Source: Fuerstiella marisgermanici (GTDB lineage: Bacteria; Planctomycetota; Planctomycetia; Planctomycetales; Planctomycetaceae). From it: 64,000 bases of DNA. The DNA is taken from positions 7,800,001-7,864,000 of the forward strand of contig NZ_CP017641.1 of the NCBI RefSeq assembly GCF_001983935.1, given 5' to 3'. The number at the start of each line of letters is the position of its first letter. The first letter of the stretch is position 1. Position numbers and translations under genes: made by a program. Below, piece by piece: positions 9,238 through 17,799 of this stretch. The notes below the pieces were generated by a model. The model was not told the origin of the DNA, made no database searches, and saw only the letters and a list, made by a program, of their open reading frames with translations.

Positions 9238-10095
9238 ATGCCGGAGATACACTCAAAATTTGAAGACTGCGTGATCGTTGTTGGTGTCGGGTTGATTGGT
9301 GGTTCTATTGCCGCCGCAATTCGACAGCGTTACCCGGCGTGTGAAGTGATTGGAGTTGGTCGCTGCGAGAAGCGGTTGGCAGCGGCAAAAGCGGCGGGCC
9401 TTCTGACCGACTTCACCACTTCCGTCACAGAGAACCTTCTGCAGCGATCAGCACTGGTTGTCGTGTGTTTGCCGGTCGATTTAATTGCCGCCGAAGTCAC
9501 ACGCATTGCCTTGCTGGCGGGTGATGATGTGACGATCACCGATGCCGGCAGCGTAAAGCAAGCCATTTGCAAACAGGTCGCTGCTAACGAACGGTCACAG
9601 CGGCTGTTTGTGGGAGCTCACCCGATCGCGGGGGGAGAACAGGGAGGTTTCGAGTATGCCGAAGCCGATCTGTTTTCTCAGAAAGTCTGCGTTGTGGTGG
9701 ACACGGCGGACGAAGCCCGAACAGATCGTGTTAAGCGGTTCTGGCGCGGGCTGGAATGTGACGTTGTGACCATGACGGCGTCTGAGCACGACCGCACCCT
9801 GGCACTCACCAGCCACCTGCCGCACGTTATGGCGGCCGTGACAACATCTGCAGTGGGTCCCGAAAATCTGCCCATGACGGGATCGGGGTTCCGCGACGTC
9901 ACTCGAATCGCAGCCGGAGACCCTTCTTTATGGCGGGCAATTCTGACGGGAAACCGGGACGAAGTCATTGCGGCAATCAAAGTTGCTGAGCGGCTTTTGG
10001 TAGATTACCGAACGGCGTTGGAAACGCTCGACGACGACGGTATCGAATCACTGTTGCGCGCGGCCGCAGAACACCGTTCTCAGTTGGACGCTTGA
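9238..10095 (+). CDS. tyrA: Prephenate/arogenate dehydrogenase family protein (TyrA-like)
   Basis: A 285-residue NAD(P)-dependent dehydrogenase expected to convert prephenate or arogenate in tyrosine synthesis. The N-terminal Rossmann fold has the VVGVGLIGGSIAAAI nucleotide-binding loop (residues 14-28). The conserved DAGSVKQ motif lies near residue 102 and the GAHPIAGGEQGGFEYA substrate-site motif near residue 126. The C-terminal helical dimerisation domain includes HDRTLALTSHLPH and SGFRDVTRIAAGDPSLW. No ACT or chorismate mutase domain is attached. Cofactor and substrate preference cannot be decided by eye. Confidence 0.93.
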   Translation: MPEIHSKFEDCVIVVGVGLIGGSIAAAIRQRYPACEVIGVGRCEKRLAAAKAAGLLTDFTTSVTENLLQRSALVVVCLPVDLIAAEVTRIALLAGDDVTITDAGSVKQAICKQVAANERSQRLFVGAHPIAGGEQGGFEYAEADLFSQKVCVVVDTADEARTDRVKRFWRGLECDVVTMTASEHDRTLALTSHLPHVMAAVTTSAVGPENLPMTGSGFRDVTRIAAGDPSLWRAILTGNRDEVIAAIKVAERLLVDYRTALETLDDDGIESLLRAAAEHRSQLDA

Positions 10096-10135
10096 TTGGT
10101 GAATCAGGGCGACGAGGTGCAAACGACATTTTTTC

Positions 10136-10483
10136 TCAGCCGGACTCACGAACTCGGTATCGGCGATAGCCGAATTCATCCAGCGAAGTCAACAAAACGG
10201 CGATGCGCTGCTCACGGCAATCTCCGTTGGCAATACCTACGGCCATGGTTCCCGCTGTGATTGTTGCGACGCGACAGACCGACATTGGCAGGCGAAATTC
10301 CGTCAGGTCCGCGTAGAGTTCCTCGCGGCCACAGATTTCTCCAAACTTGCGCCCCTGATAAGTCAACTCCATGCCCCGCAGGTCCGCACTCCATTGATAA
10401 TCGAACGGTCCGAAGCAGCGTCCGCGCGTACTAACCCAGAAAGCCGTTTCTTCCAATAGGATTTCGTCCCCGTGATTCGGCAT
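10136..10483 (-). CDS. Small hypothetical protein
   Basis: About 115 residues if started at the ATG at 10483; a longer frame extends to 10531. It is soluble, with the motif TRGRCFGPFDYQWSADLRGM and two later cysteines. It has no signal peptide, and no known domain is recognised. It is convergent with the TyrA-like gene (40-bp gap). Codon use looks coding in this frame, and the opposite frames give no better alternative. Function unknown. Confidence 0.6.
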   Translation of the reverse strand: MPNHGDEILLEETAFWVSTRGRCFGPFDYQWSADLRGMELTYQGRKFGEICGREELYADLTEFRLPMSVCRVATITAGTMAVGIANGDCREQRIAVLLTSLDEFGYRRYRVRESG

Positions 10484-10745
10484 TTCGCTGAAGATTCTCT
10501 GCGAGTTGAGGCGATTCTGATTGAACAACAAAGCCGGATGTTAGGGCGGTTTGCTTCAGCTGGAAACACAAATCCATGAAGCGGGCCAATGGTGGAATCG
10601 TCAGCCTCTGCAGCATTCGCAGAATTTCCCAAAAACCCGGTGCAGCAAGGGGTTGACAAGAGATTCCTGATGCCACTATTACTCGGTCTTTGCAGGAACC
10701 TGATTCGACTATTTTGTGCCAGAGGAAGTCTCGACCGAGGGCTGG

Positions 10746-11042
10746 ATGATGCTGCTGACGATGATTATTGACGCGATTACTGAAGACCGAACTGGCATGT
10801 GGAGCCAATGGGGGCCTGGTGGCGCTGTGAGCCACGTTCCTCATCTGATTCTGGATGACGACGACGATGATTTCGATGATGATCTGGATGATGACGACGA
10901 CGATGAAATAGACGACGACCTCGAAGACGACGATCTGGATGAAGATGATCTGGACGACGACGACTTCGACGACGACTTTGAAGACGAGGACGAAGAAGAC
11001 GACGACGACTTCGACAGCTTCGATGATGACGACGAATTCTAG
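10746..11042 (+). CDS. Extremely aspartate-rich small protein
   Basis: About 98 residues. The N-terminal part (MMLLTMIIDAITEDRTGMW) is mildly hydrophobic. The last ~62 residues are about 80% Asp/Glu, with a single Leu, Ile or Phe roughly every four to six residues (DDDFDDDLDDDDDD-like pattern). A GTG at 10716 is an alternative in-frame start, but the ATG at 10746 has GAGGG about five bases upstream. The opposite-strand frame through the same bases is a low-complexity Val/Ile shadow. A strong intrinsic terminator follows at 11118. A role in cation binding or as a nucleic-acid mimic is only a guess. Confidence 0.6.
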   Translation: MMLLTMIIDAITEDRTGMWSQWGPGGAVSHVPHLILDDDDDDFDDDLDDDDDDEIDDDLEDDDLDEDDLDDDDFDDDFEDEDEEDDDDFDSFDDDDEF

Positions 11043-11069
11043 GCAGGTGATGACATCATGCTGACGCGG

Positions 11070-11086
11070 CCGAAGTTGCGCTTCGG
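11070..11086 (+). other. Small hairpin upstream of terminator
   Basis: Inverted repeat CCGAAG / CTTCGG with a 5-nt TTGCG loop, 28 bp after the stop of the Asp-rich gene and 31 bp before the intrinsic terminator. It may stabilise the transcript end; no further function can be inferred. Confidence 0.35.
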
Positions 11087-11117
11087 TCGGATGGTGATGA
11101 TGTTTTTCGAATTCTTC

Positions 11118-11154
11118 AGGCGTCCCGCAGTTTATGAGGGACGCCTCTTTTTTT
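11118..11154 (+). terminator. Intrinsic terminator after the Asp-rich gene
   Basis: A perfect 9-bp stem (AGGCGTCCC / GGGACGCCT) with an 11-nt loop is followed directly by C and a run of eight T. This is a classical rho-independent terminator on the plus strand; it insulates the purine nucleoside phosphorylase gene starting at 11209 from the Asp-rich gene. Confidence 0.88.
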
Positions 11155-11208
11155 GGATTCCGTCTAATGGCCGGGTTCAACAATGGCATTCTGTGAGAAG
11201 GTTGGTTG

Positions 11209-12036
11209 ATGCAACACATTCGACAACAGGCGGCCGAAGCCGTTGACGCGGTGAGATCGCACTGGCAGGGCCGTCCAGCGGTCGGGATGATCCTGGGAAC
11301 CGGGCTTGGCGGACTGACAGAACAGGTTGAGGTGGACTGCCGGATTCCTTATGCGGAGATCCCTCACTTTCCGGATTCAACTTCTCCGTCGCATGCTGGG
11401 CAGTTGGTCTGTGGAACGCTACACGACGTCCCTGTGGTCGCGATGGAAGGACGGTTTCACTACTACGAAGGCTATTCGCTGCAGCAAGTCACGTTTCCCA
11501 TACGACTCATGAGGGCCTTGGGGGCCGAGACTCTGCTCGTTACCAGCGCTGTTGGAGGAATGAATCCGCAGCTGAACCTGGCCGACATCGTGATTCTTGA
11601 AGATCACATTAACCTTCTGCCTGACAATCCGCTCCGCGGCGTGAATGACGATGAGCTTGGGCCAAGATTTCCCGACATGAGCGAGCCGTATAGCAGCGAG
11701 CTTGTTGAGCTTGCTCAGCAGGTTGCGTTGGAACTGTCGGTGTCGGCTCACAAAGGAGTGCTGGTCGCCGTGCCCGGCCCAAACCTCGAAACGCGCGCTG
11801 AATACCGCATGCTGCGTCTGATGGGGGCGGACATTGTTGGGATGTCGACGGTGCCCGAAATTATCGTGGCGAAGCACGCCGGCATGAAGACGCTGGGATT
11901 TTCAGTCGTGACCGACATGTGCCTGCCGGACGCGCTTGAGCCAGCCGACATTGAGAAGATCCTGAAGGTTGCCGCCGATGGCGGTGAAAAACTACAGCGC
12001 CTAATTTCTGAACTGTTCCGGCGCTTCGACAGCTAG
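11209..12036 (+). CDS. punA: Purine nucleoside phosphorylase
   Basis: A 275-residue trimeric-type (PNP-I) purine nucleoside phosphorylase. It cleaves inosine or guanosine with phosphate, giving the base plus ribose-1-phosphate, in purine salvage in the cytosol. Motifs are [11 protein letters not shown] at residues 23-33 (phosphate loop), [41 protein letters not shown], and the base-pocket block [24 protein letters not shown] near residue 190. ATG at 11209 has an AAGG site about seven bases upstream; a TTG three bases earlier is less likely. A bidirectional terminator follows at 12091. Confidence 0.95.
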   Translation: MQHIRQQAAEAVDAVRSHWQGRPAVGMILGTGLGGLTEQVEVDCRIPYAEIPHFPDSTSPSHAGQLVCGTLHDVPVVAMEGRFHYYEGYSLQQVTFPIRLMRALGAETLLVTSAVGGMNPQLNLADIVILEDHINLLPDNPLRGVNDDELGPRFPDMSEPYSSELVELAQQVALELSVSAHKGVLVAVPGPNLETRAEYRMLRLMGADIVGMSTVPEIIVAKHAGMKTLGFSVVTDMCLPDALEPADIEKILKVAADGGEKLQRLISELFRRFDS

Positions 12037-12090
12037 CGACGGCGTCATGGGGAATCTGTAGCGTGAACTCGTATCAGCGTCGGGCACAAA

Positions 12091-12122
12091 AAAAGCTCAG
12101 TCCGGAAACGGACTGAGCTTTT
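12091..12122. terminator. Bidirectional intrinsic terminator
   Basis: A near-perfect 14-bp stem (AAAAGCTCAGTCCG / CGGACTGAGCTTTT) closed by a GAAA tetraloop lies between the convergent purine nucleoside phosphorylase and Gly-rich protein genes. A-tract and T-tract flanks make it work on both strands. Confidence 0.92.
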
Positions 12123-12139
12123 CTGTTTTTAGACTGTCA

Positions 12140-13558
12140 TTAAATATCAGGGCTGGCAACCTTATTGTCGTTGTCGTCTGCCACAGCATAGCCGATACCA
12201 GCACCGATTCCGGCACCCAACAGAGCACCAAGGCCTCCGCCGCCTCCGCCGAAGCCACCGCCTGAACCGCCACCCGTTCCGCCACCGAAGCCACCACCTG
12301 GCCCGCCAGCGAATCCGCCGCCGCCACCCGGACCGATTGGGCCGAATCCACCACCGGGGACGCCGCCGCCAGCAATTGGCGGTGTCGTGCCGGGATCAGA
12401 ATTTGGATCAAGGTCGCCGTCTGTCAAAGCGGCCGCATTGTTTCGATTGAAGTTCTGAGCATTTACCGGGGCAACCGCCAGATCAAGTCCTTGAGCGATT
12501 GACGTCAGCTTGTATTTTCCAGCCGCTTGGCGACCAGCAACCGCTCCGACGATATCCACGCCTAATGCGATTACGCCATCGCTGCCATTTGTGACAACAC
12601 TGTAAACGCCAGGAGCCAAACCTGCCATCACGAATTCGCCTGATGGTTGTACATCGGTGCTGCCAACCAGTTCGCCGTCACGTACGAAGTAAACCGTCAG
12701 GTCCATAACTTCACGAATACGTCCGGTGCGGGTATCCAGCAGGTTCATCAAGCCAACCAAAGTGCCATCGGGACGAAGCTGGACCTGGTGGTGCGAAAGC
12801 GACGTTGAGGATTCACCCTGTCCGAATGGGTAGCTTTCTTCTTTTGGGCTTGGCACATCGAGGAAGCGACGGTCATTCTCCGGAAGACCTTCGAAGATCA
12901 ACCGACGAGCAACGGCAATGTCACTACCTGAGACGACTGCGCTATTCAGCTCCAGTTGAACACCGGCGTCGCTTTCGAGGCTGACTGGCGTTGCGGTATT
13001 GGCTCTTGCGACAGCTGCGTCATTGGCAACAAGGCGGACTGAGTGCAGCAACAGCGTGTCTGGTCCGGTTGCGATGATTGCCACAACACCTTCACTAAGT
13101 CCGGTGAATTGAAACCCACCGTCGTCATTGGTGATGGCCGACGCGACAACCGCACCTTCACTTACGACACGAACTTTCGCACCGGCTGCGGGAGCCAGGT
13201 TTCCGTCCGGTCGTGTCAGTGCTGAAAGTCGTCCATTGAATGCACCGTTGGCATCCAGCTGGACCTGATGTTGACGATCATTCCGAACTTCGTCCGGGCT
13301 CAGGATTTCATCATTGACGCTGGCTTGAGTCATCGGCAGCGGCACTGGAGGGACATTTCCCGGTGCTGCTGGGGACGATGCGTCTGCTGGCGGAGCGAAT
13401 TCGAACGGATTCTCTTCGACCGGAGCCGGCGTGAGCGCTTCGTCTGCTACCTGAGCAGGTTGAGCGGCCGCCTTCACGGTGACGTAGATTGAACTGCTGG
13501 TCACGCAGAGTGCGAGTCCAAGCACGCAGAACGGGGCAGCTGATTTGAGGAACTTCAT
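12140..13558 (-). CDS. Secreted Gly-rich protein with carboxypeptidase-regulatory-like domains
   Basis: A 472-residue protein from the ATG at 13558 (a TTG six bases earlier is possible). It has an N-terminal signal or anchor segment (CVLGLALCVTSSSIYVTV). Two beta-sandwich-like modules are seen around residues 85-180 and 235-320, each introduced by an HQVQL stretch and carrying GxFxxxGLxPGxY-type patterns (for example PSGEFVMAGLAPGVYSVVTN), as in carboxypeptidase regulatory-like folds. From about residue 395 there is a long GGGFGGG-type region. The end is a glycine-zipper segment (GALLGAGIGAGIGYAVAD). Likely exported and envelope-associated; function unknown. Separated from the convergent phosphorylase gene by the bidirectional terminator. 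Confidence 0.8.
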   Translation of the reverse strand: MKFLKSAAPFCVLGLALCVTSSSIYVTVKAAAQPAQVADEALTPAPVEENPFEFAPPADASSPAAPGNVPPVPLPMTQASVNDEILSPDEVRNDRQHQVQLDANGAFNGRLSALTRPDGNLAPAAGAKVRVVSEGAVVASAITNDDGGFQFTGLSEGVVAIIATGPDTLLLHSVRLVANDAAVARANTATPVSLESDAGVQLELNSAVVSGSDIAVARRLIFEGLPENDRRFLDVPSPKEESYPFGQGESSTSLSHHQVQLRPDGTLVGLMNLLDTRTGRIREVMDLTVYFVRDGELVGSTDVQPSGEFVMAGLAPGVYSVVTNGSDGVIALGVDIVGAVAGRQAAGKYKLTSIAQGLDLAVAPVNAQNFNRNNAAALTDGDLDPNSDPGTTPPIAGGGVPGGGFGPIGPGGGGGFAGGPGGGFGGGTGGGSGGGFGGGGGGLGALLGAGIGAGIGYAVADDNDNKVASPDI

Positions 13559-13756
13559 TTCCAATGGTCCTTATTCCGGTCAGGCGATCACCACGATGTA
13601 ATTCACCGCGTTATGCTCGCATCTCAGAGATTTTTTGATACTGACATGGATTATGCGGTGAATGTCAGGGACAAAGCAAACTCAAACCGTGGAAAATGAG
13701 AAAACCGGATCAATTCCCCCAAACTCCCCAAAGTCCACCGCCGTGAGGACGCAAAC

Positions 13757-14524
13757 ATGAGAATCACAACATGGAATGTGAACGGGCTGCGAGCCGCGAT
13801 TCGCAAAGGATTTGCCGACCAAATTGCAGAAATCCAACCTGACTTGCTGCTGCTGCAGGAAATCCGCGTAACGCCCGACCAGCTGGATGAGGAGTGGCGG
13901 AGTCCCGACGGTTGGCACGTCCACTGGCATCCGGCCCAACGAAAGGGGTATTCCGGCACGGCCGTCTGGAGTCGACTTCCGTTTGAGATTGTTGGCACTG
14001 GCACCTCTGAAGCCGACCCTGACGACGAGGGCCGACTGATTTCCGTCCTGTGTGAAGGCTTAAATGTTTCCAGCGTCTACCTACCGTCCGGGTCGTCGAA
14101 GCCCGAGCGACAGATCGTGAAGGAGGCGTGGATGAACCGATTTCGCAGTTGGGTAACCGGACTGCCGACAACCGGCCCAGCCATTCTGGGCGGAGATCTG
14201 AACATCGCTCATACAGAGAAGGACATCTTCTACGCCAAGGCGAATGAAAAGTCGTCAGGCTTCCTCCCGCACGAACGCGAATGGTTTGGCGATTTGCTGA
14301 AGGCGGGCTGGCACGATACTGCTCGCCACCACTTCGGCGACGTCCAGGGACCATATAGCTGGTGGTCAAATCGTGGCCGGGCTCGCGAACTGGACCGTGG
14401 CTGGCGGATTGACTACCTGCTGGCGAATGCGGCTGCCCACTCGCGGTTCCGAAGTGCCACAATTCATCGGGAAGCCGGCATCACTGTCAGCGACCACGCT
14501 CCGGTGAGTATCGACCTGGACTAA
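13757..14524 (+). CDS. xth: Exodeoxyribonuclease III
   Basis: A 255-residue member of the exonuclease III/AP endonuclease family, which incises DNA at abasic sites and degrades 3' ends in base-excision repair. All family landmarks are present: MRITTWNVNGLRAAI at the start (catalytic Asn7), LLLQEIR with the metal-binding Glu near residue 36, GYSGTAVWS, GGDLNIAHTEKDI (catalytic Asp/Asn), WRIDYLLAN and the terminal VSDHAPVSIDL with the Asp-His pair. Length is normal for the family. It stands as a probable single-gene unit. Confidence 0.95.
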   Translation: MRITTWNVNGLRAAIRKGFADQIAEIQPDLLLLQEIRVTPDQLDEEWRSPDGWHVHWHPAQRKGYSGTAVWSRLPFEIVGTGTSEADPDDEGRLISVLCEGLNVSSVYLPSGSSKPERQIVKEAWMNRFRSWVTGLPTTGPAILGGDLNIAHTEKDIFYAKANEKSSGFLPHEREWFGDLLKAGWHDTARHHFGDVQGPYSWWSNRGRARELDRGWRIDYLLANAAAHSRFRSATIHREAGITVSDHAPVSIDLD

Positions 14525-14619
14525 GCCTGACCTGTATCGTGTCTCGGCCTGGCGTACACTGCACAGCAGTTCCGCACGCATGGGGGCTTCGGTCCGTGTC
14601 GCTTTATGGGGAGATCCAG

Positions 14620-15927
14620 ATGCAAAGTTTATTGTGGCAGCTCTCATTCGATGTGCGACCGGATTCGAGAATCGGTCGCATGCTGCGGGCGGCATCCATC
14701 ACTCCCGCCCTGCTCTGCACTACGGCGATCGCCTTTCTGTTGCACTCACCAGCCAGCATCGCAGCCAGCGACGAATCGGAAGCGGTTAGCTGGGGTGAGG
14801 CGCACAACGGCTTGCAGCTTCGAGCTGTCCCGGTGATGTCTGCTATGAGCGAAGACGATATTGATCTGAGCTCCCCGATGCCCTTGTTCACCAATCGGAG
14901 TGAAGTCGCTTTCGCCGTTGAAGTTCGCAACATCAGCGACAAGCCGCTCGTGATTTTGGATACGCGATACGGCAATTCCTTTGGTGCACATAAGGGCAAA
15001 TCGAATTCTGACAACTACAGCCAGTATCTATTTGAGATCGACTACTTTGATAAGAATGGAAACAAGATTGCGAAGCCGCACGTGCAGATTGTGGATGCGC
15101 ACATGATTGTTTCGGGGATGCTGACCGCTGAGTTGGCTCCGAAACAGTCTCACCGATTTCTGCTGCGACCTGAAACATGGAACCCTGTCATTGGTCAGCG
15201 TCTTCCTGCGGGTGAATATTCGGCCGTCATTCGCTATCGCGGCATCGCAGCCCCAGTGTCCGAACGCATTGCAGAGTATCGGCCGACCAGCAAAGTGCTG
15301 GAGGCATGGTCAGGCGACGCCGCGTCGCCGAAGACAGCATTTGAGATCCGGCCGCCTCAGTCCGACAATGGTCAGCAGAAGTCGCTAACCTGGGGCGAGC
15401 CTGTAAAGGGCCTGCGAGCTGCCGTCGCTTTCGGCACTGGTCGTCCGATCTGTCGTCATGGTGACCGTGCGGATCTGCAGTTACACATACAGAATGTCAG
15501 TCAGGATCCAATCACAATCTGCAGTCCTGCGTGGCTTACTGATGCCCGGCTATCAGCTCGCCGTATTGGCGGTGGGGCCGTCAATGTCGGTCACACGTGG
15601 TACTCGGGCTGGACGCTGTCTTGCCGAGTGACGCTTTTGCCGGGCCAGACAACAACTTACTTCGCGGGGAACGTGGGTATCGCTGGGACACCAGTTCAGG
15701 CCGCCGATTTTCCGCACGTTACCAACCGCACAATCGTGACACCGCCGGGAAACTATCGCATGCAGTTTGAAGTAAACCTTCCGGGCATGTCTTTAGAAGA
15801 CGGCAAAGGCAAACAACTCGCCCCGCTCGAAGGCGATTGGGAGGGCAAGCTCACGACTGGCAAGGCTCCGCTAATTATTTTCGGCGCAGCTGATGCGACG
15901 GATGACAAGGTGCAGAATCCGGAATAG
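14620..15927 (+). CDS. Hypothetical secreted protein
   Basis: A 435-residue protein. ATG at 14620 is chosen because GGGGAG lies six bases upstream and the N-terminus is then a basic region plus a signal peptide (hydrophobic core PALLCTTAIAFLLHS, cleavage near AIAAS). A GTG at 14539 would add 27 residues. The mature protein is probably beta-rich and has two similar halves: each begins with SWGEAHNGLQLRAVP- or TWGEPVKGLRAAVAF-like sequence and is followed by an immunoglobulin-like strand pattern (VEVRNISDKPLVIL; LHIQNVSQDPITI). This internal duplication is clear. No enzyme motif. Function unknown. Confidence 0.75.
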   Translation: MQSLLWQLSFDVRPDSRIGRMLRAASITPALLCTTAIAFLLHSPASIAASDESEAVSWGEAHNGLQLRAVPVMSAMSEDDIDLSSPMPLFTNRSEVAFAVEVRNISDKPLVILDTRYGNSFGAHKGKSNSDNYSQYLFEIDYFDKNGNKIAKPHVQIVDAHMIVSGMLTAELAPKQSHRFLLRPETWNPVIGQRLPAGEYSAVIRYRGIAAPVSERIAEYRPTSKVLEAWSGDAASPKTAFEIRPPQSDNGQQKSLTWGEPVKGLRAAVAFGTGRPICRHGDRADLQLHIQNVSQDPITICSPAWLTDARLSARRIGGGAVNVGHTWYSGWTLSCRVTLLPGQTTTYFAGNVGIAGTPVQAADFPHVTNRTIVTPPGNYRMQFEVNLPGMSLEDGKGKQLAPLEGDWEGKLTTGKAPLIIFGAADATDDKVQNPE

Positions 15928-16488
15928 GCTACTTTGTCAAACGCACTTCCGAAGGCACATCGGGAATTGCTGAACCAGTCCGTGACGGCGCAGCGACAGA
16001 TGTTTCGGTGTACAGCACGCAATAGGATTCATCCATGAGCGGCAACCAGTACGGCGACGATGTCCCAGAAGAATACAATCCCTTTCAGGCTCCCCAAAGT
16101 ATCGATGAGGCGGGAAGTCATGCTGGCAGTCACGTCGAAGAAGTTCGCAGGAAGCACCTTTCGCACGAAGCATCCCTGAAGTCGGTCGGCACGCTCTACT
16201 TGCTTGGCGGCGGCCTGACTTTGCTTGGCTTATTCTGGGGCCTCGCCATTACGATGAGCGGCGGCCGTGGTCGACCTCCGTCTGGTTCCACGGATCTGAC
16301 TATTTTTATCCTGCCGTTCGCGCTGGCCGTCATGCAGCTTGTGACGGCCGTTGGCCTTCGGCGGTTGCGTCCATGGGCTCGGATCACATCCGGCATCCTT
16401 TCGGCGCTCAGTCTGTTTTGGATCCCCTTGGGCACGATAATGGGTGCCTACATCCTGTATCTGCTGCTCAGCGCAAAAGGCAGGATGG

Positions 16489-16496
16489 TCTTTTCT
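16489..16496 (+). repeat. Left target-site duplication TCTTTTCT
   Basis: The 8 bases TCTTTTCT directly precede the left end of the IS and recur directly after the right end at 17792-17799. Length eight is usual for ISL3 elements. Confidence 0.93.
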
Positions 16497-17791
16497 GGTC
16501 CATCCGGGATTATTGTGGGTAGAGATCGAGTCCTCCGCAGTAGAAGAGGATGGCGGTTTTGAAGTTGTCGCGGTTTCGGTATCCGCCGACTCTTCGTTTG
16601 ATGGCCATGATTTTGCTGTTCATTCCTTCGGCGACGGCGTTTGTGATTCCGTGAGTGCAGTAGCTCACCACATTGGCTAAGCGTTCTTTGATCGTGCGAG
16701 CGACTTTCTTCATTGGCTCCAGCTTTGTGTGGATGACTCGCTTGTACCAGTCATTGAAGAACGTCGTGGCCTCTGCCGGAGTGTCATGAACCCAGAGGTC
16801 TCGCAGCATCTCCTTGTAGGCCCACGCTTTGCCCGTGAGTAACTCTGCCTTCCATGCGGCATCAAAGCGTTCCTGCTGTTTTTCGCTGAGATTCTCCTGG
16901 CCTGAAAGCCACAGATACCGAGTTCCCGTCAATCGATCATCGCCTTCGGCGCGAAGCTTCTTCTGCTCCGACCGACGGACCTTGTCGACGGCTTCGGTTG
17001 CCAGCTTCATGATGTGAAAGCGGTCGTGCACAATCTTCTGTTCGGCCAATGCAATGTTGCCTTTGGTGCTCTTGACGTATGCGGCACTCATGTCCATCGC
17101 AACCGCCTCCACAGACTGCTTTTCACTGTCGGAAAGCTGATCGAAACAGGCATCAGCGGCTGCCGTGTCATGACCATCGGAAATCGCTTCGACAGTGCTC
17201 TTGTCCAAGTCATAGATCAGCGTGACGTAGTTGTGTCGTTTTCGAAAGGCTTTCTCGTCGATGCCGATTCGAGGGAGGTTCTTCGATTGTTTGCGATCCT
17301 TCCCGCGAGCCACCGCCTTCTGCAGAATGTGCCACGATTCATCCCATGAGATCCCCAGAATGCTGCACGCCCCTTTCACGGTTTGTGTGGCCAGAAGAAC
17401 GTCGATGGCGAAGCGTTCAAAGAACAATGAGAAGCGGCTGTTCTTTTCCGCCCAGGGAAGCCTGATCTGTTTGACGCCATGATCCGGGCACTTCACGCGA
17501 GGCGTGCGGGCATGAAGGATGGTCGCAAATTGCATCGTGTCCAGATGCCGCCATTGGCGAGACTTCGTGTGGTCATAGCACGGCAGCTGCCTGTCGCAAT
17601 CCGGACAGCAAAAAGTTTCGCCCTCGCCATGTTCGACGAAAACGTCGACCTGTTGAGCTTCCATATCCAGCTGAACGTCCGCCACAAACCACGGCCCCGT
17701 CAGTCCCAAAATCTGTTCGTAAAAGTCTGTTCCCTGCATCCCACGAAAACTAACGAATTAACGCCTCACCCACAAAGAACCCGGATGGACC
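16497..17791 (-). mobile_element. ISL3-family insertion sequence, complete
   Basis: A 1295-bp element. The terminal inverted repeats are 23 bp (16497-16519 and 17769-17791), starting GGTCCATCCGGG and matching at 20 of 23 positions. It is flanked by an 8-bp direct duplication. It carries a single transposase gene on the minus strand whose stop codon lies inside the left inverted repeat. Repeats starting with GG, the 8-bp duplication and the transposase type all agree with ISL3. The intact ends, the identical duplications and the otherwise undamaged host frame indicate a recent insertion. Confidence 0.95.
16510..17739 (-). CDS. ISL3-family transposase
   Basis: A 409-residue transposase that would catalyse cut-and-paste movement of its IS. 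An N-terminal zinc-ribbon (CCPDCDRQLPCYDH, residues about 38-52, with a further Cys-x2-His near residue 80) is followed by a helix-turn-helix region. The DDE domain follows, with GIDEKAFRKRHNYVTLIYD near residue 158 (first Asp), AVAMDMSAAYVKS (second Asp) and the C-terminal EGMNSKIMAIKRRVGGYRN (Glu). The frame is full length for the family with no stops or shifts, so it is probably active. It lies antisense to the gene it interrupts. Confidence 0.95.
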   Translation of the reverse strand: MQGTDFYEQILGLTGPWFVADVQLDMEAQQVDVFVEHGEGETFCCPDCDRQLPCYDHTKSRQWRHLDTMQFATILHARTPRVKCPDHGVKQIRLPWAEKNSRFSLFFERFAIDVLLATQTVKGACSILGISWDESWHILQKAVARGKDRKQSKNLPRIGIDEKAFRKRHNYVTLIYDLDKSTVEAISDGHDTAAADACFDQLSDSEKQSVEAVAMDMSAAYVKSTKGNIALAEQKIVHDRFHIMKLATEAVDKVRRSEQKKLRAEGDDRLTGTRYLWLSGQENLSEKQQERFDAAWKAELLTGKAWAYKEMLRDLWVHDTPAEATTFFNDWYKRVIHTKLEPMKKVARTIKERLANVVSYCTHGITNAVAEGMNSKIMAIKRRVGGYRNRDNFKTAILFYCGGLDLYPQ

Positions 17792-17799
17792 TCTTTTCT
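17792..17799 (+). repeat. Right target-site duplication TCTTTTCT
   Basis: Second copy of the 8-bp duplication made when the ISL3 element inserted; identical to 16489-16496. Confidence 0.93.

Noticed and set aside
10431-11219. A 262-codon minus-strand frame rich in Val and Ile
   Set aside because: It is the shadow of the GAC/GAT repeats in the Asp-rich gene and runs through a strong terminator; no start signal or domain.
16508-16562. Real C-terminus of the gene at 16035
   Set aside because: These codons lie inside the IS inverted repeat; the true 3' end is at 17800-17928.
17479-17799. Separate 149-codon plus-strand gene ending at 17928
   Set aside because: Its first two-thirds is antisense to the transposase; only the last 43 codons are real and belong to the interrupted gene.
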